A DNA stretch of 64,000 nt, taken from the NCBI RefSeq assembly GCF_902832845.1, contig NZ_CADFDB010000003.1, positions 387,265 to 451,264 of the forward strand. The letters run 5' to 3'. Source of the DNA: Burkholderia metallica (GTDB lineage: Bacteria; Pseudomonadota; Gammaproteobacteria; Burkholderiales; Burkholderiaceae). The translations under genes and the position numbers were made by a program. Shown piece after piece: positions 40,163 to 50,505 of this stretch (the stretch's first letter is position 1; each line of letters opens with the position of its first letter). The notes beneath the pieces are model-generated. The model did not search any database. It saw only the letters and a list, made by a program, of their open reading frames with translations, and was not told the origin of the DNA.

Positions 40163-40705
40163 ATGCGAATCCTCGGCATCGACCCCGGCCTGCGCGTCAC
40201 CGGCTTCGGCATCATCGACGTCAGCGGCCATCGGCTCGCGTATGTCGCGAGCGGCGTGATCCGCACGCCGACCGCCGATCTGGCCACCCGGCTCGGCACG
40301 ATCTTTCAGGGCATCTCGACCATCGTGCGCGAGCACGCGCCCGATCAGGCCGCGATCGAAAAGGTGTTCGTCAACGTGAACCCGCAGTCGACGCTGCTGC
40401 TCGGCCAGGCGCGCGGCGCCGCGATCTGCGGCCTCGTCGCGGGCGGCCTGCCCGTCGCCGAATACACGGCGCTGCAGCTCAAGCAGGCGGTGGTCGGCTA
40501 CGGCCGCGCGACCAAGACGCAGATGCAGGAAATGGTCACGCGCCTGCTCAACCTTTCCGGCCAGCCCGGCTCGGACGCGGCCGACGCGCTCGGCATGGCG
40601 ATCTGCCACGCGCACGGCGGCAACACCCTCAGCACGCTCGGCGGCCTCGCGCCGGCGCTCGCGAAGAAAGGCCTGCGCGTGCGGCGCGGGCGCCTCGTCG
40701 GCTGA
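40163..40705 (+). CDS. ruvC: Holliday-junction endonuclease RuvC
   Basis: RuvC cuts Holliday junctions made during recombination. The 180-residue protein shows the acidic residues of the RNase H fold: Asp7 in [15 protein letters not shown], Glu in [22 protein letters not shown] and the C-terminal Asp pair in [15 protein letters not shown]. It opens the ruvCAB cluster, 151 bases downstream of purH past its terminator; a TAGTAT box near 40132 may be the -10. Confidence 0.97.
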   Translation: MRILGIDPGLRVTGFGIIDVSGHRLAYVASGVIRTPTADLATRLGTIFQGISTIVREHAPDQAAIEKVFVNVNPQSTLLLGQARGAAICGLVAGGLPVAEYTALQLKQAVVGYGRATKTQMQEMVTRLLNLSGQPGSDAADALGMAICHAHGGNTLSTLGGLAPALAKKGLRVRRGRLVG

Positions 40706-40859
40706 CACCGGCTGCCCGCGCGCGGCGCGCCCGATCGACCGTCGTGACCGCACGCGGCGCGCCCGCGCGCCGCCATCGCACCGGCGTGATGGCCGATCCC
40801 GTCGGCATGGCGCCGCACGTGCGCTACACTCGCGCTTTCTTCTTCGCATCCCGCCATCC

Positions 40860-41441
40860 ATGATCGGTCGCATCGCCGGCATCCTGCTCGAAAAGAACCC
40901 GCCTCACCTGCTCGTCGACTGCAACGGCGTCGGCTACGAAATCGACGTGCCGATGAGCACCTTCTACAACCTGCCGCAAACGGGCGAACGCGTCGTGCTG
41001 CTCACGCAGCAGATCGTGCGCGAGGACGCGCACCTGCTGTACGGCTTCCTGACGCCGCAGGAGCGCACGACCTTCCGCGAGCTGCTGAAGATCACCGGCA
41101 TCGGCGCGCGCATGGCGCTCGGCGTGCTGTCCGGCATGAGCGTGCAGGAACTCGCCCAGGCCGTGACGATGCAGGACGCCGCGCGCCTCACGCGCGTGCC
41201 CGGCATCGGCAAGAAGACGGCCGAGCGCCTGCTGCTCGAACTGAAGGGCAAGCTCGGCGCCGATCTCGGCGCGCTCGCCGGCGCCGCTTCGCCGTCGGAC
41301 CACGCGACCGACATCCTCAACGCGCTGCTCGCGCTCGGCTATTCCGATAAGGAAGGCCTCGCCGCGATCAAGAACGTGCCGGCCGGCACCGGTGTGTCCG
41401 AAGGCATCAAGCTCGCGCTGAAGGCGCTGTCGAAGGCATGA
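40860..41441 (+). CDS. ruvA: Holliday-junction DNA-binding subunit RuvA
   Basis: RuvA binds the four-way junction and loads RuvB. The 193-residue protein has the N-terminal OB fold ([21 protein letters not shown]), two helix-hairpin-helix motifs ([18 protein letters not shown] and [20 protein letters not shown]) and the C-terminal RuvB-binding domain. The 154 bases between ruvC and ruvA contain no gene. Confidence 0.97.
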   Translation: MIGRIAGILLEKNPPHLLVDCNGVGYEIDVPMSTFYNLPQTGERVVLLTQQIVREDAHLLYGFLTPQERTTFRELLKITGIGARMALGVLSGMSVQELAQAVTMQDAARLTRVPGIGKKTAERLLLELKGKLGADLGALAGAASPSDHATDILNALLALGYSDKEGLAAIKNVPAGTGVSEGIKLALKALSKA

Positions 41442-41574
41442 CGTGCGCATGACGCGCCGCCGGGCGGTACGCTGAAAGCGGTGCGTCGAAGCCAGTGTCG
41501 CGCGGCGGCGCGGCACCCGCCAGTCGGCCGTTCGGCCAGGTAGGCGGGACAGCGGCGCGCGGTACAATGGCCGC

Positions 41575-42645
41575 ATGATTGAAACCGACAAACTCGCCAC
41601 CGAGCCGCGGATCATCGCCGCCACGCCCGCCTCGTCGCACGAGGAGGTGTTCGAACGTGCGCTGCGGCCGCGCCAGCTCGACGACTACGTCGGCCAGGAA
41701 AAGGTGCGCGGCCAGCTCGAAATCTTCATCGAAGCCGCCAAGCGCCGCTCCGAGCCGCTCGATCACGTGCTGCTGTTCGGGCCGCCGGGTCTCGGCAAGA
41801 CGACGCTCGCGCACATCATCGCGCGCGAGATGGGCGTGAACCTGCGCCAGACGTCCGGCCCCGTGCTCGAGCGCGCGGGCGATCTCGCCGCGCTGCTGAC
41901 GAACCTCGAAGCGAACGACGTGCTGTTCATCGACGAGATTCACCGGCTGTCGCCGGTCGTCGAGGAAATCCTGTATCCGGCACTCGAGGATTACCAGATC
42001 GACATCATGATCGGCGAAGGGCCGGCCGCGCGCAGCGTGAAGCTCGACCTGCAGCCGTTCACGCTGGTCGGCGCCACCACCCGCGCCGGGATGCTGACCA
42101 ACCCGCTGCGCGACCGTTTCGGGATCGTCGCGCGCCTCGAGTTCTACGACGCCGATCAGCTGTCGCGCATCGTGCGGCGTTCGGCGTCGCTGCTGAACGC
42201 GCAGATCGATCCGAACGGTGCGCTCGAAATCGCGAAGCGTGCGCGCGGCACGCCGCGGATCGCGAACCGGCTGCTGCGCCGCGTGCGCGACTTCGCGGAA
42301 GTGAAGGCGGACGGCCAGATCACCGCGGCCGTCGCCGATGCCGCGCTGGCGATGCTCGACGTCGATCCGGTCGGCTTCGACCTAATGGACCGCAAGCTGC
42401 TCGAAGCGATCCTGTACAAGTTCGACGGCGGCCCGGTCGGGATCGACAACCTCGCGGCGGCGATCGGCGAAGAGCGCGACACGATCGAGGACGTGCTCGA
42501 ACCGTACCTGATCCAGCAGGGCTTCCTGCAGCGCACGCCGCGCGGGCGCGTCGCGACGCTGCTCACCTATCGCCACTTCGGGCTTTCCGTACCCGACGCC
42601 CGTCGCACCGAACGCGGCGAATGGGATACGCCCGACGGGGACTAA
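41575..42645 (+). CDS. ruvB: Holliday-junction branch-migration ATPase RuvB
   Basis: RuvB is the hexameric AAA+ motor that pulls DNA through the RuvA-bound junction. The 356-residue protein has the RuvB-only start [15 protein letters not shown], Walker [14 protein letters not shown], Walker [10 protein letters not shown], sensor [18 protein letters not shown] and the C-terminal winged helix. A TACAAT box (41563-41568) lies six bases before the ATG, so its own transcript would be leaderless; a 133-base gap separates it from ruvA. Confidence 0.98.
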   Translation: MIETDKLATEPRIIAATPASSHEEVFERALRPRQLDDYVGQEKVRGQLEIFIEAAKRRSEPLDHVLLFGPPGLGKTTLAHIIAREMGVNLRQTSGPVLERAGDLAALLTNLEANDVLFIDEIHRLSPVVEEILYPALEDYQIDIMIGEGPAARSVKLDLQPFTLVGATTRAGMLTNPLRDRFGIVARLEFYDADQLSRIVRRSASLLNAQIDPNGALEIAKRARGTPRIANRLLRRVRDFAEVKADGQITAAVADAALAMLDVDPVGFDLMDRKLLEAILYKFDGGPVGIDNLAAAIGEERDTIEDVLEPYLIQQGFLQRTPRGRVATLLTYRHFGLSVPDARRTERGEWDTPDGD

Positions 42646-42673
42646 CCCACCCGTCGCCCGAGCCGCGCCCGCC

Positions 42674-43624
42674 ATGACCACGCCCCCCAGCCACCCCGCC
42701 GCACCCGCACCGGGCCCGCGCTGGGCCGAGCCGATCCGCAAGCGGCTCGTGGCCGGCGTCACGCACCTGACGGTGGGCGGCGGTGGCCCGTCGCTCGACC
42801 TCTCTTCGCCGCCGGGCGACCCGGGGCTGTTCGGCCCCGACGCGATCTGCTGGCGCGTGCATGCCGACTTCACGTCGATGATGACGGGCGGCATCGCCGC
42901 GCTGCTGCTGCAGGCGCTCCATCCGCTCGCACTCGCCGGCGTCTGGGATCACTCGTCGTTTCGCACCGACATCCTGGGCCGCTTGCGGCGCACCGCGACG
43001 TTCATCACCGGCACGACGTTCGGCAGTCGCGCGGACGCACTCGCGCTGATCGAGCGCGTGAAAGCGATTCACGCGCGCATATCGGGCACCGCGCCGGACG
43101 GCCGGCCCTATCGCGCCGACGATCCGGCGTTGCTGACCTGGGTGCACGTCGCCGAAGTGTCGAGCTTCCTCGCCGCGCATCTGCGCTACGTGAATCCGGC
43201 CCTGCCGGGCGAGTTGCAGGACCGCTACTACGCCGAAACGGCGCTGGTCGCCGAACTGCTCGGCGCACATGCGGTCCCCCGTTCGCGCGCCGAAGTCGCC
43301 GCGTATCTCGCGCGCATGCAGCCCGAACTCGAGGCTGGCCCGCGCACGTTCGACGTGATGTCCATCCTGCTGAACGTGCCGGTCGCGAGGCCCGCGCTGC
43401 GGCCGGCGGCGTCGCTGGTCATGCACGCCGGGATCGACCTGCTGCCGCCATGGGCGCAGCGCATGCTCGGCATGTCGACGTTCGCGCCGCTGCGACGCGC
43501 GGTGGTCCGGCCCGGCATCCGGGCCGTCGCACCCGTGCTGCGCTGGGCGCTCGTGAACGGCGCGTCGAAGCGCGCGCGCCGCCGCGCCACCGCGGTACCG
43601 CCCGACGGCACACCGCCCGCCTGA
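42674..43624 (+). CDS. MpaB-like oxygenase family (DUF2236) protein
   Basis: The 316-residue protein matches the DUF2236/MpaB group of haem-b proteins that includes the latex-clearing oxygenase. Seen are the ALHPLALAGVWDHSSFRTDILGRL motif, reported here as its core HPLALAGVWDHSSF, and TWVHVAEVSSFL, containing the likely haem-contact His and Arg/Lys. The reaction for bacterial members is mostly unknown. It begins 28 bases after ruvB on the same strand and could be co-transcribed, but the functional link is not obvious. Confidence 0.85.
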   Translation: MTTPPSHPAAPAPGPRWAEPIRKRLVAGVTHLTVGGGGPSLDLSSPPGDPGLFGPDAICWRVHADFTSMMTGGIAALLLQALHPLALAGVWDHSSFRTDILGRLRRTATFITGTTFGSRADALALIERVKAIHARISGTAPDGRPYRADDPALLTWVHVAEVSSFLAAHLRYVNPALPGELQDRYYAETALVAELLGAHAVPRSRAEVAAYLARMQPELEAGPRTFDVMSILLNVPVARPALRPAASLVMHAGIDLLPPWAQRMLGMSTFAPLRRAVVRPGIRAVAPVLRWALVNGASKRARRRATAVPPDGTPPA

Positions 43625-43777
43625 CGATCCGTTTTCTCGAATCATTTCAATTTACTGTCAAATACCTGTGACAAGCTGACGGGCTTGCACCCGCGCACGG
43701 TCGCACGCGCCGTCCGTCCCGCCTGGCCGTGACCCGCGCGGTGTCCCGCCCACCAGACTGACACCCGACCGACACCG

Positions 43778-44914
43778 ATGCCCGCGATGCCACGCCTGCC
43801 GATCCGTTTCGCCCTTGCCGCCAGCCTGTCCACCGTCTTCGCGCTCGCCGCCTGCGGGGGCGACGACGTCACCGCCGTCGCGCGCTCGGACGCGCAAACG
43901 CCGTCCGGCGGCACCCCGGCCGCGCCTGCCCCCACGCCGCCCGCCACCGTCACGCCGCCGGCGGGCAAGTGGAAGGCCGCTCGCGCGGGCGACCTGATCG
44001 ACGTGACGCTCGGCGATCTCCATCCGACGCAGGGTGCGATCGGCTACGACCAGATCTACTACAAGCTCGGCCGCTACGAACTGCAGCCCGACAAGAAATT
44101 CGACGACTTCTGCGCGGACGAAGGCCTCGGCGGCGTCGCTTCGGGCGGCTACACGGCCAGGTCGGTGCTGCGCGAGCCCGCGAGCTACACGTGCATGACG
44201 ACCGACGCGAACGCCCGCGACCGCTCGGTGCTGAACCCGGTCGTGATCGGCCCGAACGGCGACGCGCTGTACCTGACCGACGGCCACCACGGTCTGTCGA
44301 CCTACTACGAGACGCCCGACGGCGGCCCCGCGCTGCACGTGCACGTCGTCGTCAAGGACAACCTCAGCGACTACTCGGGCGACGCGTTCTGGCAGCAGAT
44401 GCAAAGCCGCGGCTACTTGCGCCTGAAGAACGGCGAAGGCGAGCCGATCAGCGCCGCACAACTGCCGACCGGGCTCGGCCTGAAACTCGGGATGACGAAC
44501 GACCGCTACCGCTCGCTCGTCTATTTCACGCGCGACATCGGCTACAGCAAGCCCGCTCAATCCACGGACTACCTCGAGTTCTACTGGGCCGACTGGCTGC
44601 GCGCGCAACCGGGCACGTTCTCGCTCGCCGCCTATGACCTGACGCGCGCCGGCACGACCGACCCGGACCCGGCGAAGGCCGACACGGGCTACCTGAACGC
44701 GGTCTGGAACGCGTCGACGCGCATGGTCGCGGCCACGGACCCGGTGATCGACGGCAAGACGGGCGCCGATCTCGGGCGCGCGGACGCGATCAACGGCGGG
44801 AAGAAGTACAACAAGGGGGAATTCGACAAGCTGCGCCAGCCGATCACGGCCGACAAGCCCGGCAAGATCGCGTACGCGCTCGACTACAAGACGCGCCACG
44901 CACTGCCGCAGTAA
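43778..44914 (+). CDS. ParB-like nuclease-fold (ParBc_2) lipoprotein
   Basis: The 378-residue protein has a lipoprotein signal with Cys26 (FALAACGGDD), a Pro/Thr linker, then a domain of the putative ParB-like family: DVTLGDLHPTQGAIGYDQIYYKL, core DLHPTQGAIGYDQ, and YLTDGHHGLSTYYE with the DGHH signature. Despite the family name it is exported and lipid-anchored, so partition or chromosomal nuclease work is unlikely; it may act outside the cytoplasm. Function unknown. It stands alone between ruvB-DUF2236 and a convergent phosphatase. Confidence 0.75.
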   Translation: MPAMPRLPIRFALAASLSTVFALAACGGDDVTAVARSDAQTPSGGTPAAPAPTPPATVTPPAGKWKAARAGDLIDVTLGDLHPTQGAIGYDQIYYKLGRYELQPDKKFDDFCADEGLGGVASGGYTARSVLREPASYTCMTTDANARDRSVLNPVVIGPNGDALYLTDGHHGLSTYYETPDGGPALHVHVVVKDNLSDYSGDAFWQQMQSRGYLRLKNGEGEPISAAQLPTGLGLKLGMTNDRYRSLVYFTRDIGYSKPAQSTDYLEFYWADWLRAQPGTFSLAAYDLTRAGTTDPDPAKADTGYLNAVWNASTRMVAATDPVIDGKTGADLGRADAINGGKKYNKGEFDKLRQPITADKPGKIAYALDYKTRHALPQ

Positions 44915-44973
44915 GCGGCGCGCACCGCGCAGAAGAACACCCCGGCCGGCCGTGCCGGACGGGGCCTGCCGGC

Positions 44974-45636
44974 TCAGAGCACCTTGCGGTACCCGTCGTC
45001 GTCGCTGGCGGCGTCCAGATGCGACACGTCGGCCCACTGCACAACCTGTGCGCGCCCGTCCACGTAATCGACGACGTTGATGCTCGTGTTGAGCAACTGA
45101 TAGCTGCGCGGCGCCGACAGCTCGATGCCGTTCGCAAACCGGTACACGCAGTCGAGCACGCCGCCGTGCGCGACGCACGCGATCCGGCCGCCCGGATGCG
45201 CGGCCACGATCGGCTCGAGCGCATGCAGCACGCGGTGATAGAACGCGCGCTGCGACTCGCCGCCTTCCGGTGCGAAGCCGGGGTCGCGCGTCTGCCACGC
45301 CGCGTACGCGTCCGGAAACAGCGCCTCGATCTCGCTGCTGTCGTGCCCCTGGAACGCACCGTACGAGCGTTCGCGCAACCCGTCGCGCAGCAGCAGCGGC
45401 AACCCGAGCGCGTCGGCGAACGGCTGCGCGGTCTGCTGCGCACGCATCAGGTCGCTTGAATAGACCGCGTCGATCCGCGCACCGTCACGCGCGTCGCGTA
45501 CGAGCCGCGCGGCGAGCTTTTGCGCCTGTGCGAGCCCGGTGTCGGCCAGCGGGATGTCGATGTGCCCCTGGATGCGCTTGATGCGGTTCCAGGCCGTCTC
45601 GCCGTGGCGGATGAAAAGTATCTGGGTGGTGGCCAT
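44974..45636 (-). CDS. Histidine phosphatase family protein (GpmB-like)
   Basis: The 220-residue protein carries the phosphohistidine motif FIRHGETAWN (His11), the second Arg in SSDLMRAQQTA, and the second His in CVAHGGVLDC. It belongs to the phosphoglycerate-mutase-like branch; without more information it is best named a histidine phosphatase. It lies 23 bases downstream of dtd, so dtd-tyrS-phosphatase may be one transcript. Confidence 0.9.
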   Translation of the reverse strand: MATTQILFIRHGETAWNRIKRIQGHIDIPLADTGLAQAQKLAARLVRDARDGARIDAVYSSDLMRAQQTAQPFADALGLPLLLRDGLRERSYGAFQGHDSSEIEALFPDAYAAWQTRDPGFAPEGGESQRAFYHRVLHALEPIVAAHPGGRIACVAHGGVLDCVYRFANGIELSAPRSYQLLNTSINVVDYVDGRAQVVQWADVSHLDAASDDDGYRKVL

Positions 45637-45659
45637 CGCGGTGCATCTCGGGGGAGGAA

Positions 45660-46118
45660 TCAGGGCCGCACTTGCAGCCAGAACGTCACGGGGCCGTCGT
45701 TGACGAGCGATACCTGCATGTCGGCGCCGAACTCGCCCGTCTCGACGACCGGATGACGCGCCCGCGCGGCCGCGACGAAATAGTCGAACAGCCGCGCGCC
45801 TTCGTCGGGCGGCGCGGCCGGCGTGAAGCTCGGACGCAGCCCGCTGTTGGTATCGGCTGCCAGCGTGAACTGCGACACGAGCAGCAGGCCGCCTGCGCGG
45901 CCCGCGCCGTCGATGTTCGACACCGGCAGGTTCATCTTGCCGGCGGCATCGCTGAACACGCGGTAGCCGAGCATTTTCGCGAGCAGCTTGTCGGCCGCGG
46001 CTTCGGTGTCGCCTCGCTCCGCGCAGACCAGCGCGAGCAGGCCCGCGCCGATCTCGCCCGTCGTGCGATCGCCGACGCGCACGTCGGCGCGCTTCACGCG
46101 CTGGATCAGCGCGATCAT
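45660..46118 (-). CDS. dtd: D-aminoacyl-tRNA deacylase Dtd
   Basis: Dtd removes D-amino acids wrongly attached to tRNA. The 152-residue protein has the conserved start [16 protein letters not shown], the [17 protein letters not shown] motif (core SQFTL) and the chirality-proofreading NDGPVTFWL near the end. It starts within the tyrS stop (4-base ATGA overlap), which makes sense because D-Tyr-tRNA is a main substrate. Confidence 0.97.
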   Translation of the reverse strand: MIALIQRVKRADVRVGDRTTGEIGAGLLALVCAERGDTEAAADKLLAKMLGYRVFSDAAGKMNLPVSNIDGAGRAGGLLLVSQFTLAADTNSGLRPSFTPAAPPDEGARLFDYFVAAARARHPVVETGEFGADMQVSLVNDGPVTFWLQVRP

Positions 46119-47356
46119 GCGGTCAGCGTGACGCGGGCGAAGCGGCGCTTGCCGACCTGCACGACGAATTCGCCGGCCTCGACCTTCAGGCCCTTGTCCG
46201 ACACGGTCGCGCCGTCGATCTTCACACCGCCCTGCTCGATGTTGCGCAGCGCTTCGCTCGTCGACGGCACGAGGCCGGCCTGCTTCAGCAACTGGCCGAT
46301 CGCGAGCGGTGCGCCAGCGAGCGTGACCGACGGAATGTCGTCGGGCACGCCGCCCTTCGCGCGGTGGTTGAAGTCCTCGAGCGCACGCTCCGCGTCGGCC
46401 TGCGAGTGGAAGCGCGCGACGATTTCCTGCGCGAGCAGCACCTTGAAGTCGCGCGGGTTGCGGCCGCCTTCGATCTCGCGCTTGAAGCCGGCGATCTCGT
46501 CCATCGGACGGAACGACAGCAGTTCGAAGTAACGCCACATCAGCGTGTCCGAGATGCTCATCAGCTTGCCGAACATTTCGGTCGGCTTCTCGCTGATACC
46601 GACGTAGTTGCCCTTCGACTTCGACATCTTCTCGACGCCGTCGAGGCCCTCGAGCAGCGGCATCGTGAGAATGCACTGCTGTTCCTGTCCGTACTGCTTC
46701 TGCAGTTCGCGGCCGACCAGCAGGTTGAACTTCTGATCGGTGCCGCCGAGTTCGAGATCGGCATTCAGCGCGACCGAATCGTAGCCCTGCATCAGCGGGT
46801 ACAGGAATTCGTGGATCGAGATCGGCACGCCGCCCTGGAAGCGCTTCGTGAAATCCTCGCGCTCGAGGATTCGCGCAACCGTGTAGCGCGACGCGAGCTT
46901 GATCATCCCGTCCGCGCCGAGCGGCATCGACCACTCGCTGTTGTAGCGGATCTCGGTCTTGTCGCGGTCGAGCACGAGCGCGGCCTGCTCGAAGTAGGTC
47001 TTCGCGTTCGATTCGATCTGCTCGCGCGTGAGCGGCGGGCGCGTCGCGTTGCGGCCCGACGGATCGCCGATCAGCGACGTGAAATCGCCGATCAGGAAGA
47101 TCACCGTGTGGCCGAGATCCTGCAGCTGACGCATCTTGTTCAGCACGACCGTATGACCGATGTGGATGTCGGGCGCGGTCGGATCGAGGCCGAGCTTGAT
47201 GCGAAGCGGCGTGTTCGTGGCCGCGCTGCGCGCGAGCTTCTGCGCGAACTCTTCCTCGATCAGCAGCTCGTCGACGCCGCGCTTCGTGACGGCGAGCGCA
47301 TGCCGGACTTCGTCGGTGATCGGGAAAACAGGCTTGGAACTGGGTTCGGTGCTCAT
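46115..47356 (-). CDS. tyrS: Tyrosyl-tRNA synthetase
   Basis: TyrS charges tRNA-Tyr. The start chosen, ATG 47356 ([15 protein letters not shown]), gives 413 residues; the open frame further up is not family-like. The class I signature is [11 protein letters not shown], the KMSKS loop is [11 protein letters not shown], and the C-terminal S4 RNA-binding domain contains [14 protein letters not shown]. It is coupled to dtd and divergent from anmK. Confidence 0.97.
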   Translation of the reverse strand: MSTEPSSKPVFPITDEVRHALAVTKRGVDELLIEEEFAQKLARSAATNTPLRIKLGLDPTAPDIHIGHTVVLNKMRQLQDLGHTVIFLIGDFTSLIGDPSGRNATRPPLTREQIESNAKTYFEQAALVLDRDKTEIRYNSEWSMPLGADGMIKLASRYTVARILEREDFTKRFQGGVPISIHEFLYPLMQGYDSVALNADLELGGTDQKFNLLVGRELQKQYGQEQQCILTMPLLEGLDGVEKMSKSKGNYVGISEKPTEMFGKLMSISDTLMWRYFELLSFRPMDEIAGFKREIEGGRNPRDFKVLLAQEIVARFHSQADAERALEDFNHRAKGGVPDDIPSVTLAGAPLAIGQLLKQAGLVPSTSEALRNIEQGGVKIDGATVSDKGLKVEAGEFVVQVGKRRFARVTLTA

Positions 47357-47415
47357 CGGTGCCAGGAAGAATGTCGCAAAAACAGTGATTTTCCCATAAC
47401 TTGCGCGCGCATCGC

Positions 47416-47444
47416 TTAACGGCGCGCCACGTTGCGCGGATAAT
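47416..47444 (+). promoter_or_regulatory. anmK promoter
   Basis: TTAACG (47416-47421) and GATAAT (47439-47444) are spaced 17 bases apart, 55 bases before the anmK start. It is a good sigma-70 match in the divergent tyrS-anmK gap. Confidence 0.6.
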
Positions 47445-47498
47445 CGGGCGCAAGGCGCGCGGCACCGGCCCGCGCCGCACGATCCAGGAGGACCCAAC

Positions 47499-48659
47499 GT
47501 GCCGCAACGACAGCCGCAACACGCCCACCCGGCCGACGGCATCTACTTCGGGCTGATGTCGGGAACCAGCATGGACGGCGTCGACGGCGTCGCCGTGCGT
47601 TTCGAGGCCGGCAACGCGCCGGTCGTGCTCGCGGAAGCGTTCGTCGGCTTCGCGCAATCGCTGCGCGACACGCTGTTCGCGCTGCAACGGCCCGGCGACG
47701 ACGAGATCGACCGCGAATCGGTCGCGGCGAACGCGCTGGTCACGCGCTATGCGGTGTGTTGCCACGAATTGCAGCGCACGGCCGGGCTGTCGCGCGACGA
47801 GATCCGCGCGATCGGCGTGCACGGGCAGACCGTGCGCCATCGCCCCGAGCGCGGCTACACGCGGCAGATCAACAACCCGGCGCTGCTCGCCGAGCTGACC
47901 CAGGTCGACGTCATCGCCGATTTCCGCAGCCGCGATGTGGCCGCCGGCGGCCACGGCGCGCCGCTCGCGCCGGCGTTCCACGCGACGGTGTTCGGTGCGC
48001 CGGGCGAAACGCGCGTCGTCTGCAATCTCGGCGGGATCAGCAACATCACGATCCTGCCCGGCGATACGAACGCGCAGCGCGGCGAAGTGCGCGGCTTCGA
48101 CTGCGGCCCCGCGAATGCGCTGCTCGACGAATGGGCGACCCGCCATCTCGGCAAGCCGTACGACGACGGCGGCAAGTTCGCCGCGCGCGGCACCGTCCAT
48201 GCGGCGCTGCTCGACGCGCTGCTCGACGAGCCCTATTTCCGCGCACCGCCGCCGAAAAGCACCGGTCGCGACCTGTTCAATCCGGCGTGGCTCGACGCGA
48301 AACTCGCCGCGTTTGCGCAAATCGCGCCGCAGGACGTGCAGGCAACGCTCACGGCGCTCACGGCCGTGTCGATCGCACGCGAGATCGCGCAGCACGCGCC
48401 AGGCTGCAAGGCCGTGTTCGTATGCGGCGGCGGCGCACGCAATCCGGTGCTGCTCGACGCGCTCCGGCACGCGTTGCGTGACGCGGGCGTGCCGGCCACC
48501 GTCGATACGACGGCCGCGCTCGGCGTGCCGCCGCAGCAGGTCGAGGCGCTCGCGTTCGCATGGCTCGCGTACCGCTTCACCGCGCGCCTGCCCGGCAATC
48601 TCGCGACGGTCACAGGGGCGGCCGGCAACCGCGTGCTCGGCGCGCTCTATCCGCGCTGA
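47499..48659 (+). CDS. anmK: Anhydro-N-acetylmuramic acid kinase AnmK
   Basis: AnmK phosphorylates and opens anhydro-MurNAc released during cell-wall recycling. The 386-residue protein starts with GTG (47499) behind an AGGAGG site. The motifs [15 protein letters not shown] and [13 protein letters not shown], with [12 protein letters not shown] and [14 protein letters not shown], are those of the AnmK sugar-kinase fold. A terminator follows. Confidence 0.96.
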   Translation: MPQRQPQHAHPADGIYFGLMSGTSMDGVDGVAVRFEAGNAPVVLAEAFVGFAQSLRDTLFALQRPGDDEIDRESVAANALVTRYAVCCHELQRTAGLSRDEIRAIGVHGQTVRHRPERGYTRQINNPALLAELTQVDVIADFRSRDVAAGGHGAPLAPAFHATVFGAPGETRVVCNLGGISNITILPGDTNAQRGEVRGFDCGPANALLDEWATRHLGKPYDDGGKFAARGTVHAALLDALLDEPYFRAPPPKSTGRDLFNPAWLDAKLAAFAQIAPQDVQATLTALTAVSIAREIAQHAPGCKAVFVCGGGARNPVLLDALRHALRDAGVPATVDTTAALGVPPQQVEALAFAWLAYRFTARLPGNLATVTGAAGNRVLGALYPR

Positions 48660-48662
48660 CGC

Positions 48663-48693
48663 GACGCCTGCCGCACGGCAGGCGTCGTCTTTT
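48663..48693 (+). terminator. anmK terminator
   Basis: An inverted repeat of 11 bp (48663-48673 with 48676-48686, effectively 10 bp with a 4-base loop) is followed by GTCTTTT. It lies three bases after the stop. Confidence 0.8.
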
Positions 48694-48712
48694 CATCGCA
48701 AACGGGCATAAA

Positions 48713-48735
48713 AAACGGGGCATGAAGCCCCGTTT
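48713..48735 (-). terminator. erpA terminator
   Basis: AAACGGGGC (48713-48721) pairs with GCCCCGTTT (48727-48735), loop five bases, followed on the minus strand by TTTTTT. It lies 37 bases after the erpA stop. Confidence 0.88.
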
Positions 48736-48771
48736 CTCGTTCCGGCGAACCGGATCGGATCTGTCGTGCGC

Positions 48772-49143
48772 TCAGACCGAGAACGACGAACCGCACCCGC
48801 AGGTGGTGGACGCGTTCGGGTTCTTGATCACGAACTGGGCGCCGTTGAGGTCGTCCTTGTAGTCGATCTCGGCGCCGACCAGGTACTGGTAGCTCATCGA
48901 GTCGATCAGGAGCTGGACGCCGTTCTTGTCCATCACGGTGTCGTCCTCGTTGACTTCCTCGTCGAACGTGAAGCCATACTGGAAGCCGGAGCAGCCGCCA
49001 CCCTGCACGAACACGCGCAGCTTCAGGTCGGGATTGCCCTCTTCGTCGATCAGTTGCTTGACCTTGTCGGCCGCCGCGTCGGTGAAGACGAACGGAACCG
49101 GCATGTCGGTGGTCGTTGCTGCGGATTCGGTAACAGCGTTCAT
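48772..49143 (-). CDS. erpA: Iron-sulphur cluster insertion protein ErpA
   Basis: ErpA is an A-type carrier that hands Fe-S clusters to target enzymes. The 123-residue protein has all three ligand cysteines: Cys51 in [11 protein letters not shown] and Cys115 and Cys117 in [11 protein letters not shown]. The 13-residue N-terminal lead ([13 protein letters not shown]) precedes the conserved [13 protein letters not shown]. It is alone, downstream of rplM-rpsI but with its own candidate -10 TACAAT (49178-49173). Confidence 0.97.
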   Translation of the reverse strand: MNAVTESAATTTDMPVPFVFTDAAADKVKQLIDEEGNPDLKLRVFVQGGGCSGFQYGFTFDEEVNEDDTVMDKNGVQLLIDSMSYQYLVGAEIDYKDDLNGAQFVIKNPNASTTCGCGSSFSV

Positions 49144-49288
49144 TGCGAACTCTCCAAGAAGCTTTAGCCGCTATTGTAGGGCCGTTCGGAAGATCGTGCT
49201 GAAGTCCATGAAATCAACAGGTTCTTGTCGATTTCATCAAGCGGACCCGCGCGGGCTGCCGCTGCGGCGGCCTGGAAGCGGCCATAAA

Positions 49289-49318
49289 AAAACCGCCAGC
49301 GCGAAAGCTGGCGGTTTT
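49289..49318 (-). terminator. rplM-rpsI terminator
   Basis: A 12-bp stem (49289-49300 with 49307-49318) around GCGAAA is flanked on the minus strand by seven T. It is 44 bases past the rpsI stop. T runs on both sides would let it work in both directions. Confidence 0.93.
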
Positions 49319-49361
49319 TTCGGCGAACGCCGCCCGAAAGCGGCGCGGCCATGAAGCGGAA

Positions 49362-49754
49362 TTAACGCTTCGAGAACTGCTTTGCGCGGCGTGCCTTGCG
49401 CAGACCGACCTTCTTACGCTCGACTTCACGTGCATCGCGCGTGACGAAGCCTGCGTTCGACAGCGACGGCTTCAGCGTCGCATCGTAGTCGATCAGTGCA
49501 CGGGTGATGCCGTGGCGCACTGCACCTGCCTGACCCGTTTCGCCGCCGCCGTTGACGTTGACCTTGATGTCGAACGTCTGGCCGTGGTTCGTGAGTTCCA
49601 GCGGTTGACGCACGATCATCAGCGACGTTTCGCGCGAGAAGTAGTCAGCGATGGGCTTGCCGTTGACGATGATGTCGCCCTTGCCAGCCTTGATGAAGAC
49701 ACGTGCGACTGCGCTCTTGCGGCGGCCCGTACCGTAGTTCCAGTTACCGATCAT
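49362..49754 (-). CDS. rpsI: 30S ribosomal protein S9
   Basis: S9 (130 residues) has the family start [15 protein letters not shown] and the basic C-terminal tail [17 protein letters not shown] that reaches the P-site tRNA. It follows rplM by 11 bases in the universal rplM-rpsI operon. Confidence 0.99.
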   Translation of the reverse strand: MIGNWNYGTGRRKSAVARVFIKAGKGDIIVNGKPIADYFSRETSLMIVRQPLELTNHGQTFDIKVNVNGGGETGQAGAVRHGITRALIDYDATLKPSLSNAGFVTRDAREVERKKVGLRKARRAKQFSKR

Positions 49755-49765
49755 GTGGGCTCCCC

Positions 49766-50194
49766 TTAGATCTCGAGCGCCTTCGGCTGTTGAGCCGAAT
49801 GCGGATGCGTAGCTTCAGCGTAGACCTTCAGCTTCTTGATCATCGCGTAGCCGAGCGGGCCCTTCGGCAGCATGCCCTTGACCGCTTTCTCGAGCGCGCG
49901 GCCCGGGAAGCGTTCCTGCATCTTGCCGAACGTCGTCTCATAGATACCGCCCGGGTAGCCCGAGTGACGGTAGTACTTCTTGTCCAGAGTCTTGTTGCCC
50001 GTGACCTTCAACTTGCTTGCGTTGATGATGATGATGAAATCACCAGTGTCGACGTGCGGGGTGAACTCAGGCTTGTGCTTGCCGCGCAGACGGCGTGCCA
50101 CTTCGCTGGCAACACGGCCGAGAACCTTATCCGTCGCGTCAATCACGTACCATTCGCGCGTCACCTCATGGGCTTTTGCGGAAAACGTCTTCAT
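49766..50194 (-). CDS. rplM: 50S ribosomal protein L13
   Basis: L13 is 142 residues, the exact usual size when translation starts at ATG 50194 ([20 protein letters not shown]). Motifs [17 protein letters not shown] and [19 protein letters not shown] are diagnostic. The open frame further upstream is leader sequence. A long leader of about 115 bases precedes it, in keeping with the known L13-mediated autoregulation in E. coli (by analogy). Confidence 0.99.
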
Positions 50195-50315
50195 GATCGA
50201 TCCAAAAAAATTGCTTTGCCCGATGTGTTCTTCCTGCTTGTCTGTGTGCGCTTCGAGGCGCGGTGCAGGCTCTCCCTGTTCTTTTTCCGTGGGCATGAAT
50301 GCGGAAAAGCCCTGA

Positions 50316-50345
50316 ATTATAAAGGAAATACGGCAACGCGGTCAA
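50316..50345 (-). promoter_or_regulatory. rplM-rpsI promoter
   Basis: On the minus strand TTGACC (50345-50340) and a consensus TATAAT (50321-50316) are spaced 18 bases. Transcription would start near 50308, leaving a leader of about 115 bases before rplM. Confidence 0.85.
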
Positions 50346-50505
50346 AGAGAATCCACTTCCCGTGCGCACGGCGGCCGAAATGGGCCAAAATCCGGTCGTG
50401 CCCCGACCAGCCAGGCGAACCGAGCGCCCGGGGAGGCACCCATCGACGCGCGGCACGCGACCTTGCCGCGCCAGACCGGCCGAACACGGAAAACAACAAA
50501 CAAGC

